From contig NZ_OMWA01000016.1 in assembly GCF_900314615.1 (NCBI RefSeq), positions 1 through 47,306 on the forward strand: a stretch of 47,306 nt of DNA. The letters are read 5' to 3'. Made by a program: the position numbers and the translations under genes. Shown piece after piece: positions 7,876 through 16,093 of this stretch. The notes below the pieces were generated by a model, which was not told the origin of the DNA, made no database searches, and saw nothing but the letters and a program-made list of their open reading frames with translations. Every line of letters starts with the position of its first letter. Position 1 is the stretch's first letter. The DNA comes from an uncultured Methanobrevibacter sp. GTDB taxonomy: Archaea > Methanobacteriota > Methanobacteria > Methanobacteriales > Methanobacteriaceae.

Positions 7876-7902
7876 TTTAAAGCTTAAATAAAGGTTATTG
7901 AC

Positions 7903-8703
7903 ATGTCTGAGTTAAAATATATGGATTTATCATTGGATGAAATATTAAAGAATCTGAATAGAACTAAAACTGTAGTTGAAAATCAGCAAGAGGCAATTAT
8001 CAAATTCAGAGATATTATTCTGACAGCTTCAAATAAGCGAACTTCACCTAAGCAGAAAACCACAATTTTTCTGGCAGGAGCCGGAAGATCAGGGTTTGTT
8101 GCAAAATCATTCGCTATGAGGCTGATGCATCTTGGTTTCTATGTATATGTATTTAATGAAACAATAGCCCCTCCTGTTCAGGATGGAGATATAATTATAA
8201 TTATTTCAAAATCAGGCAAATCCAATTCAATTACTCAGATTGTTGAAGATTCTAAAATAGACAATGTTAAATTTCTGGCTGTTTGCGGCAACACTGAATC
8301 TGAACTTGCCCAAAAATCTGATGCAAGAATAGTCATCGATTCTCTGCCCCAGATACTTGTAAATCTTGAAGATTCTGATATTGACAATTTCATTGAGTTT
8401 TTACCGAAGACTATAATGAATTTTGAAAATAATGATGAAGTCAAACGTCAGCTGGATGCACTTCCAAGAAAAAACATTGATATGGCCGATAAAAAGATAA
8501 TGGCTCAGATGTATGAACTGCCTCATGAAATATATGGGATAAGTAATATTTATCGTCCGCTTGAATTGATTTTAATGGGAACTGCTTTTGAAGTATCAGC
8601 CCTGGTTTTGCTTGATGCTTTAATCGTTGAACTGATGCATAAGTTGAATTTACGTGAAAAGGACTTGAAGGCTTTCCATGATGTTTTAAGTAGTGCAATT
8701 TAA
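7903..8703 (+). CDS. SIS-domain protein, 6-phospho-3-hexuloisomerase-like with an insertion
   Basis: 266 residues. GAGRSGFVAKSFAMRLMHLG is the sugar-phosphate-binding start of 6-phospho-3-hexuloisomerase (PHI/HxlB), followed by the SIS motif ISKSGKSNSI and the C-terminal block MGTAFEVSALVLLDALIVEL. PHI interconverts 3-hexulose-6-P and fructose-6-P, which archaea run in reverse for ribulose-5-P supply. Typical archaeal PHI is about 180-200 residues; this one carries an extra 65-75 residues at about positions 150-222 between the core strand (DARIVIDSLPQ) and the C-terminal helices. First gene of an apparent operon with the FHA and kinase genes (27-base gap to the next start). It may be a regulatory derivative rather than the housekeeping enzyme. 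Confidence 0.75.
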   Translation: MSELKYMDLSLDEILKNLNRTKTVVENQQEAIIKFRDIILTASNKRTSPKQKTTIFLAGAGRSGFVAKSFAMRLMHLGFYVYVFNETIAPPVQDGDIIIIISKSGKSNSITQIVEDSKIDNVKFLAVCGNTESELAQKSDARIVIDSLPQILVNLEDSDIDNFIEFLPKTIMNFENNDEVKRQLDALPRKNIDMADKKIMAQMYELPHEIYGISNIYRPLELILMGTAFEVSALVLLDALIVELMHKLNLREKDLKAFHDVLSSAI

Positions 8704-8730
8704 AAAGCAATATTAAATTTGGGAGATTTT

Positions 8731-9525
8731 ATGATGTATGATTCAGATATCAGCAAAACATTAATTTTGGATTCAGAAGACTCTTATTTGATTTCAGAAA
8801 AATTAGCGGCTGTCAACAATAATGTCAGATTTTCAATACTTGAAATTCTAAGAGATAATCAGAGATACAATAGGACTGAATCAAGCGAACCTTTATACTC
8901 CCGCGAAATCAACAGCATCCTTTTAAAAAATTATAACATTAATATTACTCCTCAAATGTTGGGTCAACACATGAAACAGCTGATGAGCGCTGATTGGGTC
9001 AGTGAAATTGAAATCAAAAAGGAAGTTCCCAATAAGATAGGAAAAAGAACCGTAAAGGCATATGCTCTCAAGGAAGATGCTTTTGACGATTTGTTTTTGC
9101 ATGTCAACTTTCTGGCAGACCAGCTTTTCACATTCTTTGATTTGTACAAGTTCAATCAGAGATTCCATGAAGATGAAAACTGTGTCCTGACAGTATTTAA
9201 CGGTGTAGATAAGGGAAAGACATTTAAGGTTAGAAAAGATGAAACGGTTCTGATAGGTCGTAAGGCTGATTTCAATCAGGCTGATGTGGCTTCATTTGCT
9301 ATCCTTTTGGATAACAGCTATGAAACTGTTTCCAGTATTGCCAAACCTCATCTTAAAATCTTTCATGAAAATGGAGACTGGTATATAGTTGATGAAGCCA
9401 GTTCAAACGGAACATTCATTGGTGATATTGAAGTACGGAAAGGAAAAGCCACTAAGTTAAAGGCTAATTCATTTTTAAAACTATCCAGAGGAAATGGAGG
9501 AGCAGTTATCTATTGTTTATTTTAA
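8731..9525 (+). CDS. Winged-helix / FHA-domain protein (putative phospho-dependent regulator)
   Basis: 264 residues from the ATG at 8731, chosen because GGGAGAT (8721-8727) precedes it; an ATG at 8734 is equally possible. Residues about 20-120 look like an ArsR-type winged helix (NNVRFSILEILRDN, ITPQMLGQHMKQLMSADWVS, RTVKAYAL). Residues about 160-260 are an FHA domain with the phosphothreonine-binding set: LIGRKADF (Gly-Arg), SSIAKPHLKI (Ser...His) and ASSNGTFIGD (Asn-Gly-Thr). The design suggests a DNA-binding protein that reads threonine phosphorylation. The next gene, 20 bases on, encodes a Ser/Thr kinase, its likely partner. Confidence 0.8.
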   Translation: MMYDSDISKTLILDSEDSYLISEKLAAVNNNVRFSILEILRDNQRYNRTESSEPLYSREINSILLKNYNINITPQMLGQHMKQLMSADWVSEIEIKKEVPNKIGKRTVKAYALKEDAFDDLFLHVNFLADQLFTFFDLYKFNQRFHEDENCVLTVFNGVDKGKTFKVRKDETVLIGRKADFNQADVASFAILLDNSYETVSSIAKPHLKIFHENGDWYIVDEASSNGTFIGDIEVRKGKATKLKANSFLKLSRGNGGAVIYCLF

Positions 9526-9545
9526 TTAGATATTAGGTGGTTTAA

Positions 9546-12500
9546 GTGGACTTTAACGAGGTTAAACACTTAATTGAAGAATTTTTCAACGGTAAATTTG
9601 AAGTTAAAAAGTTTCTGGGTGAAGGATCCTTTGCAAAGGTTTATCTTGTAAATCATAACTATCTTGATGCCCTGATGGCTATGAAAATAGTCAAGGAGCC
9701 GTTAAAAGTCTCCACCAATAAAAAAGATATTTTTCGCGAAGTTACTATGGCCTGCCAGCTGAGGCATGAAAACATCATAAGCATTTATGATGCAGCTGAG
9801 ATTTCTGATTTTGAAGACGGGGCCAATCACGCTTATTTTTTAATGGAATATGTCCCGGGAGGAGATTTGAAACATTTCCTGAATTCATTCATTGAAAATG
9901 ACAGGTTCATATCCATCAGCCGCAGCCTTGATTTTATCAGACAGATTTTAAGCGGCCTTAAGGTATTGCATTCCGCCTCACCTCCGATAATTCACAGGGA
10001 CTTAAAGCTCAACAATGTCCTTTTGAGTTTCACTGCATCAGGAGACATTGTAATCAAGATTTCCGATTTCGGTTTTGCAAAGGAAGTTACAACATCCATT
10101 TCCGATATTGACATTGCAGGGACCCGGCCTTACATGGCTCCGGAATTATTCTCAAAGATTGTATCCACCAGAAGTGACATCTATGCGGTTGGTGTAATAT
10201 TCTATCAGCTTCTCACCAACAGATATCCCTATGATGTTGAAAAATATACCAACCATGAGCTGATTGACCTGAAACCATGGGAAAATGACATTAAGGCTCC
10301 AAGTTATTATAATGAAAATGTTTCTGAAGATTTGGATGAAATAGTTTTGAAGTGTCTTGATTTTGATGCAGGCAGCAGATATTTTGATGCCGGTGAACTT
10401 TTAAGGGATGTTGAAAAGGCAATTGATGAATATAACTCAGCACATATTGTAACTGAAATCAGCATAATCGATGACTATCGTGATGAATATGAAGAATACA
10501 TCATCAACGATTCGATAAAGCAGGCATTTGAACTTGCCAAATGTGAGAACAGACTGCATGATGCTATTGAAATTATGGAACATGAAGTTCTCAGCGATTA
10601 TAATGTTCGAAAATGCTATTCTGAAATATTGAGAATTTGGAAATCAAAAAATCCTGATTTGAAACTGATATCAAAGGCATTCACAGTAAATCTTAAAGGA
10701 AAAAACTATAAAATTGCCACTAATTTTTTAAATGAAGCTATTGCATATAATCCGTCACTTAGAAATAAATATCAGCATTATATTGATTTGTGGGAAATTT
10801 TCATTGATCTTGAAAGTCATGGAAATCTCTTTAAATCAGTAGCATTGCTCGAAGATCTTATGGATACAAGTCCTGAGATAGAAAAACGTTATAGGAATAT
10901 TCTTCCTGCACTTAAAAGCTATTCTGTTGATGATATTGTTGTTGAAGCTGTCAGTCTGGTTAAATCAAATAATCTCTTCGAGGCAGCAAATCTGATGGAG
11001 TTTGCTGTTGTTTCGAATTCTGAAATCCGAAAAAAATATGCATACAAGATGTCTTTATGGAAACAGAACATGAAAATGCATTTCAATCATACTCATGAAT
11101 CCAATAAAGAAACTATTGATTATGCTATTGATTTGGGAACAACAGATTCGGTAATATCTTACTTTAACGATGGTAATCCGGTTATTGTTAAAAATCATAG
11201 GACAGGAGATGATTTTACTCCATCTGCTGTTTTAATAAATGATTATGGGATGGAAGTTGGTGTCCGTGCAAGGGATGCCATTTTTGAGCAGGATAACAAT
11301 GCAGTATCTGAATTCAAAAACAATATGGGTTTTTCAATTCCTTTCAGATTTGAAAACTCTTCCCGCGTTATGTATCCTGAAGACCTCTCTGCTGAAGTTC
11401 TAAAGGATTTGAGGGTATCCGTCTTCAAGCAGGATGGAATCAGCGTTGAACATGCTGTAATTTGTGTTCCGGCAAATTCCAATCCTATTAAAACAAGAGC
11501 CATAAATGATGCTGCAAAACTGGCAGGATTCAGGTCACACCGTCTTATACCGGAGCCTGTTGCAGTTTCACTTGCATATAGGCTTAGAAAGGATAACGGC
11601 ATTTGGATGATTTATGATTTGGGCGGAGGAACGTTCAACGTTACTCTGATAGGTGACAATAATGGTGAAATTGAGATGATTGCTAGCGATGGGCTGGAAA
11701 ATCTTGGAGGAAATGCTTTTGACTGGAAAATTGTAAATGAGCTCTTCCGTCCCAAAATTGCATCTGACGTGAATATTAATGATTTCAGACGTGAAAACCC
11801 GAAATATGTCAAGACATTTGCCCGACTGAAAAATGCCGCTGAAGAAATTAAAAAAGATTTGACAAAATCAACAGATGCATCCATATGTGTTGATGAGCTT
11901 TTTGAAAATTATACATTTAAATACCATTTAACAAGAGAAAAGCTTAAGGAAACTGTCATGCCCCTTATTGACTATACATTTAAGATGTCAAGAAACCTGT
12001 TAAATAAGCATTCACTAAATGACAGTGACCTGGATAAAATTATTCTGGTCGGAGGGTCATGCCTGTCTCCTATTGTAGCTGAATGTATTGAGGATGAATT
12101 TGACATTGAGACTGACTCAAGCATTAATCCTCTGACTGTAGTTTCACAGGGGGCAGCAATATATGCCGGAAGTCTGGTGAAACCTTCAGTTGAAGTCAAA
12201 AAAGAGGAATTTTCCGTTATTTTATACAGAAAAAATAATTCATTGTTAGGTAAGGTATTTTCCATAGATGAGAGATTCTCGTTTTTAGGATTTGAGATAG
12301 GCTTTAAAAGCAGGGATAATCTGGTTAAGGTTCCTCTCAGCATTGACGGTGAATTCAGTGTTGAACTGGATGATAATAACTTTAACATTAACATTTACCA
12401 TAATGATGCTGAAATCAATCTTGATATAAAATCGCCCGGTTCTGCTCGTGGAGATACAATCAGGATTCCATATCTTGAAAGTTCATTTTCAATCGATGGG

Positions 12501-13061
12501 AACGCCGTATCATTGGACAGTCTGATGAATAGATATATTCGTCTTTTGAAGGAGGTTGAGTTTCTAAAAGACCATTCATACAGAATTGATGATGATTTGA
12601 TGAAATACATTGACAGATTGATTGAAATATCCAAAAGAAACCCAATTGCTTTCAATTTGACTCAAATCTATCTAAATCACCTGGATTATATTGTAAATAA
12701 TTTCAAAGAGGATCTTGAATTTTCAATACTTCGGGAAAATGTTTTAAGAAAAATCAGGATAGTCAAAGAAAATGACCTGTTTGATATTGATGATACACAA
12801 CACATTTCTAAAAATGAAAATCTGGCCGAGCTGAAGGAGTTCTACAGCAGTCTGATTGAAAAATATGTCTTTTTGAACAAAAATGAAGTCATCAGAGAAT
12901 GTTTTTATAACTTGAAACTTGAAGGAGTTTACTCAAATAACGAAAACCTTGCCTTTGAGCTATTAGATAAAGGGCAATCAGCTTTATATGTCAAAGATTA
13001 TGATGAACTATTGGATATTGTTAATATGCTCTATGAACTTGATGAGAGATGGGTAAATTAA
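9546..13061 (+). CDS. Ser/Thr protein kinase fused to an Hsp70-type ATPase
   Basis: 1171 residues from GTG 9546, with AGGTGG at 9535-9540. Residues about 18-295 form a complete eukaryotic-type kinase: glycine loop GEGSFAKVYLV, Lys 47 (AMKIVK), HRDLKLNN with catalytic Asp 152, DFG 174-176 and GTRPYMAPE. Residues about 300-510 are helical, with TPR/SEL-like units such as DAIEIMEHEV and AANLMEFAVVSNSEIRKKY. Residues about 523-870 are an Hsp70 nucleotide-binding domain: IDYAIDLGTTDSVIS (phosphate 1), IYDLGGGTFNVTLI (phosphate 2) and IILVGGSC (adenosine). A beta-rich then helical C-terminus (about 885-1171) resembles a diverged substrate-binding and lid region. No membrane segment is visible. All kinase catalytic residues are present, so it should be active. 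Third gene of the SIS-FHA-kinase operon. Confidence 0.88.
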   Translation: MDFNEVKHLIEEFFNGKFEVKKFLGEGSFAKVYLVNHNYLDALMAMKIVKEPLKVSTNKKDIFREVTMACQLRHENIISIYDAAEISDFEDGANHAYFLMEYVPGGDLKHFLNSFIENDRFISISRSLDFIRQILSGLKVLHSASPPIIHRDLKLNNVLLSFTASGDIVIKISDFGFAKEVTTSISDIDIAGTRPYMAPELFSKIVSTRSDIYAVGVIFYQLLTNRYPYDVEKYTNHELIDLKPWENDIKAPSYYNENVSEDLDEIVLKCLDFDAGSRYFDAGELLRDVEKAIDEYNSAHIVTEISIIDDYRDEYEEYIINDSIKQAFELAKCENRLHDAIEIMEHEVLSDYNVRKCYSEILRIWKSKNPDLKLISKAFTVNLKGKNYKIATNFLNEAIAYNPSLRNKYQHYIDLWEIFIDLESHGNLFKSVALLEDLMDTSPEIEKRYRNILPALKSYSVDDIVVEAVSLVKSNNLFEAANLMEFAVVSNSEIRKKYAYKMSLWKQNMKMHFNHTHESNKETIDYAIDLGTTDSVISYFNDGNPVIVKNHRTGDDFTPSAVLINDYGMEVGVRARDAIFEQDNNAVSEFKNNMGFSIPFRFENSSRVMYPEDLSAEVLKDLRVSVFKQDGISVEHAVICVPANSNPIKTRAINDAAKLAGFRSHRLIPEPVAVSLAYRLRKDNGIWMIYDLGGGTFNVTLIGDNNGEIEMIASDGLENLGGNAFDWKIVNELFRPKIASDVNINDFRRENPKYVKTFARLKNAAEEIKKDLTKSTDASICVDELFENYTFKYHLTREKLKETVMPLIDYTFKMSRNLLNKHSLNDSDLDKIILVGGSCLSPIVAECIEDEFDIETDSSINPLTVVSQGAAIYAGSLVKPSVEVKKEEFSVILYRKNNSLLGKVFSIDERFSFLGFEIGFKSRDNLVKVPLSIDGEFSVELDDNNFNINIYHNDAEINLDIKSPGSARGDTIRIPYLESSFSIDGNAVSLDSLMNRYIRLLKEVEFLKDHSYRIDDDLMKYIDRLIEISKRNPIAFNLTQIYLNHLDYIVNNFKEDLEFSILRENVLRKIRIVKENDLFDIDDTQHISKNENLAELKEFYSSLIEKYVFLNKNEVIRECFYNLKLEGVYSNNENLAFELLDKGQSALYVKDYDELLDIVNMLYELDERWVN

Positions 13062-13065
13062 AAGC

Positions 13066-13074
13066 TTTATATAA
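13066..13074 (+). promoter_or_regulatory. TATA box for the small ORF at 13115
   Basis: TTTATATAA lies 5 bases after the kinase stop. It predicts a transcript start near 13095-13100, ahead of the ATG at 13115. Confidence 0.45.
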
Positions 13075-13114
13075 TTTAAGTATATAATTGAATAAAATTA
13101 AATATGTGGTTATT

Positions 13115-13270
13115 ATGAAAAACCCTAAAAATTCTATAAAATCAACAGTTGTGCTTAATAAAAATAATTCTGATGGATTTCTGGATTTCAATTCATCACA
13201 TGATTTATCCGAAGCAATTAATGCGCTGAACAAAATTAAAAAAGGTGAGGAGAATGGTAATGGTTGTTAG
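13115..13270 (+). CDS. Small hypothetical protein
   Basis: 51 codons, reading MKNPKNSIKSTVVLNKNNSD and then GFLDFNSSHDLSEAINALNK before a charged tail with GEENGNGC. Not recognised. The ATG at 13115 is preferred over an in-frame TTG at 13088 because a TATA box sits at 13066 and GTGGTT precedes the ATG. The short helical segment (SEAINALNKIKK) and lack of hydrophobic stretch suggest a soluble peptide. It may be a genuine small gene or a decayed start of something larger. Confidence 0.4.
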   Translation: MKNPKNSIKSTVVLNKNNSDGFLDFNSSHDLSEAINALNKIKKGEENGNGC

Positions 13271-13608
13271 TGATTTCCGGAATTTGGTGATAATATTTAT
13301 TATCTAAGTCTGTGGGTTAATATTGATAGATTTTCATTGTTTTTGCCAAAAATCTGATTGTGGAACTGATGGAGGTAAGGTTCTGTTGTAATTATGAAGA
13401 TATGTGGTGAAAAGGGGAATTTTCAAATTTCTACACTCTTTCGCAAAACCATGGATGGAATAATATTAAAAATCACAGTATCCATTAATATGAAAATCAC
13501 TTAAATTTTTAACATTCATGGATTTTGTAAATTAAATTTTCCATTCGGATATTGCTTTATTTATTATTTTGTATAAAACTAATACTAACTATTTTATAAG
13601 GTGGGTAT
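13271..13608 (+). promoter_or_regulatory. Intergenic stretch with promoter region of the HD-RyR gene
   Basis: I see no convincing gene here. A 36-codon frame (13394-13504, from MKICGEKG) lacks a properly spaced ribosome site. GTATAAAAC around 13570 is the likely TATA box, and AAGGTGG just before ATG 13609 is a strong ribosome site for the next gene. The remainder is AT-rich and unexplained. Confidence 0.4.
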
Positions 13609-15921
13609 ATGAGCGAAAATACTGATTCAACAAACAATTTCAAAAGATATATCGATGATTTTTTTGAAGGACTTGAATTATATGATGATTATGGTGGAAG
13701 ACATCACTATAAAGATATTTTAAAGGCGGGAATTGATGTATTTCTAGATCATGAAAGTGATTACACTGCTAAAGAAATTTATAGAACATTTTTCATGATT
13801 TATCAGATAACTGATGAGGATAAATCCCAAAGACAGGAAGATATGACTGTTATAAGTGAACCGAATACTCTTTTGGGCCTTGTTGAAGTAATGGAAAAAT
13901 ATGAAAAGAACACTGGGGAGCTGATTGACAGGCAAAGAGACCACTTCATTCATTCAGTTAATGTATTTCTGTTGGGTTTAGCAATTTACTCCCAAAACAA
14001 AAAGTTCCGCTCAATATTTAAAAAATACATTACTGACAGCAAATATGAAAAATACTACGGTCATGACGTAGGCAAAGTGTCTCGTGAAGAGTTCTTCTAC
14101 CGCTGGGGTGTGGCTTCACTTTTGCATGATATAGGTTATCCTTTTGAAATTGTCGGAAAGCAGTTGAAAAAGATTATAAATGACGGAGTCAAGTCAATTT
14201 CAAACTCTTATGATGTTGATATAGGTATCAATTATAGTGATTTCAATCAGTTCAATTCAATAATCAAAATGGATCCCTTTGATTTTGCAGATAATTACCG
14301 TGAGGAATATAAGCAGACAAAGATGCTGGATTTATTTAAACCGACTGATATTATGGCACATAAGATTTCCCTTGATTTCGGTTTTGATGATGAAAAGTTT
14401 CTGCAGGTGACTAATCATCTCAATGCCTTTGTTGATTATATGAGAGAAAATGATTTTATTGACCACGGATTCTACTCAGCTATTCTTGTTTTGAATTCAT
14501 ACGGTAAAATCTTCCAGAAATATAAAAAGGATAAGGTTTTCTTTTTCTATCCTGTTGTGGACAGTGCAACTGCAATTCTGCTTCACAACTATTATAATAA
14601 GACACTGCAGAAGGATCCTTTCAACCTGAAATTGCTTTCTCCCTACAAAAACCCTATTGCGTTCCTGCTTATTTTATGTGATGAACTCCAGGAATGGAAC
14701 AGACAGCCATTTGGCCAGATTGATAAAAAGAAACTCCATGTAAACGAACTTGAAATCAGTATAGACAAGGAACTGTTAAGGGTAAAATACATCCTGAAAA
14801 ACGGTTATCTCGGACTGGGATTTTCCAAGGATAAAAAATCATTCATTGACAGTGTATTGGATGTTCATTCAATATTTGATATGGGTCTGGTTGTTTCAAG
14901 TGATGTGGAACCTGGAATTCAGGAGGAAATTATGAGAAATAGAGATATTGAAGATATTCAGGCTCCGGATGTGCTGATGAGAAACATTGAAGAGATTGCC
15001 ATTGAAATCAACAGGCTGTACAATGTAAGCATTGAAGAGGAATACAAAGAAAAACTGGAAAAAGGCCTTCCAATTGATGAGAATCTGCAGAAATCATATG
15101 AATATATGTGCGATTTCAATGATTTGGATGCGGAATTCAAACTGTCCAATCTCAGACAGGCAAGATCAATTCCAAAGAAATTAAACATGATCGGATGTGA
15201 AATCGCAAGTATTGATGCGGATAACCGAAGAGCCCTGACAAAAGATGATTTTGATGAAAAGGAAATTGAAGATTTGGCTAAATTTGAACATCTTGAATGG
15301 TGTGAAGAAAAAATAGGTACCGGATGGACTTTTGGTGAAATCAAGGACAGGACCAAGCGTGAAACACCTTATCTTGTGGAATATGATAAACTTGATGAGA
15401 GAACCAAACAGCTGGATAGAAATGCCATACTGATTATTCCTGAACTTCTTGAACATCTTGGATTGAAGGTTGTAAGAAGCAAAATCAGACTTTTAACATT
15501 CAAAATGCAGGAATTCTTTGATAATGAGGAGTTAAATCCTAATTCAACAGGTGAAGATGAATTCAACAAACTTAATAATCATATCAAATATGCAAATTTC
15601 AAACAGGCAAATTTCCTTGTAAAAATATTGAATGAAAAAGGATATGATTTGGTTTCTGTTGATGAGGCAGGTAAACCAGTCAATCATTTTGATGAGGATG
15701 AAATCAATTATTTTGCTGAAAGAGAGCATTATGGCTGGTGCAAACTCAAATATGACCTGGGATGGAAATTCGGGTCTGGTGAAGACATGACTTCACCTAA
15801 TCTGGTTAAATGGGATGATTTGGACGAATCAGTCAAGCAAATGAACAAGAAAACATTTGAAAATCTTCCGTTTATCTGTAAAGATCCGAATGTTGGCTTA
15901 AAAATCATTAAAAGCGAATAA
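13609..15921 (+). CDS. HD-like domain protein with two C-terminal RyR domains
   Basis: 770 residues. The N-terminal half carries an HD-phosphohydrolase-like pattern, RDHFIHSVNVFLLG (His about 112/115) and ASLLHDIGYPFE (HD at 173-174). HD proteins usually hydrolyse phosphates from nucleotides; the substrate is unknown. The C-terminus holds two RyR repeats, at about 545-625 (FEHLEWCEEKIGTGWTFGE, TPYLVEYDKLDERTKQLDRN) and 695-765 (REHYGWCKLKYDLGWKFGS, PNLVKWDDLDESVKQMNKK). The H-x-x-W...GW-x-F-G...L-V-x-[YW]-D-D-L pattern is that of the ligand-binding RyR domain of ryanodine receptors and prokaryotic proteins. It has an AAGGTGG ribosome site and its own promoter region. Proximity to the kinase-Hsp70 operon hints at a stress or defence role, but that is inference. 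Confidence 0.75.
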   Translation: MSENTDSTNNFKRYIDDFFEGLELYDDYGGRHHYKDILKAGIDVFLDHESDYTAKEIYRTFFMIYQITDEDKSQRQEDMTVISEPNTLLGLVEVMEKYEKNTGELIDRQRDHFIHSVNVFLLGLAIYSQNKKFRSIFKKYITDSKYEKYYGHDVGKVSREEFFYRWGVASLLHDIGYPFEIVGKQLKKIINDGVKSISNSYDVDIGINYSDFNQFNSIIKMDPFDFADNYREEYKQTKMLDLFKPTDIMAHKISLDFGFDDEKFLQVTNHLNAFVDYMRENDFIDHGFYSAILVLNSYGKIFQKYKKDKVFFFYPVVDSATAILLHNYYNKTLQKDPFNLKLLSPYKNPIAFLLILCDELQEWNRQPFGQIDKKKLHVNELEISIDKELLRVKYILKNGYLGLGFSKDKKSFIDSVLDVHSIFDMGLVVSSDVEPGIQEEIMRNRDIEDIQAPDVLMRNIEEIAIEINRLYNVSIEEEYKEKLEKGLPIDENLQKSYEYMCDFNDLDAEFKLSNLRQARSIPKKLNMIGCEIASIDADNRRALTKDDFDEKEIEDLAKFEHLEWCEEKIGTGWTFGEIKDRTKRETPYLVEYDKLDERTKQLDRNAILIIPELLEHLGLKVVRSKIRLLTFKMQEFFDNEELNPNSTGEDEFNKLNNHIKYANFKQANFLVKILNEKGYDLVSVDEAGKPVNHFDEDEINYFAEREHYGWCKLKYDLGWKFGSGEDMTSPNLVKWDDLDESVKQMNKKTFENLPFICKDPNVGLKIIKSE

Positions 15922-16049
15922 TTATTAAAAAGTTAATGGATTTTCAATTCATTAATTTATCTATTTTTTTTAAAATGAAATCAATTTTTTATTTTTTCTT
16001 TAAAATTGTTTTAACCTTGTATAATTGCCCTAAACTTATATCATATTAA

Positions 16050-16057
16050 TTTAAATA
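16050..16057 (+). promoter_or_regulatory. TATA box of the Rpn-like gene
   Basis: TTTAAATA predicts transcription start near 16080, so the in-frame upstream start at 16076 is unlikely. The ATG at 16094, preceded by GATGTGAT, is the preferred start. Confidence 0.55.
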
Positions 16058-16093
16058 CTTTAATAATCTAATGTATTGATTAGATGTGATATT

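Noticed and set aside
9546..13061. Possibility that the kinase-Hsp70 fusion is an artefact of two joined genes
   Set aside because: The frame is continuous with no internal start or ribosome site that I could find at the Hsp70 boundary (about 11113), and the linker encodes regular helical repeats.
13394..13504. A 36-codon ORF starting MKICGEKG
   Set aside because: The only ribosome-site-like sequence (GGAGGTAAGG) is too far upstream, and the peptide resembles nothing I know.
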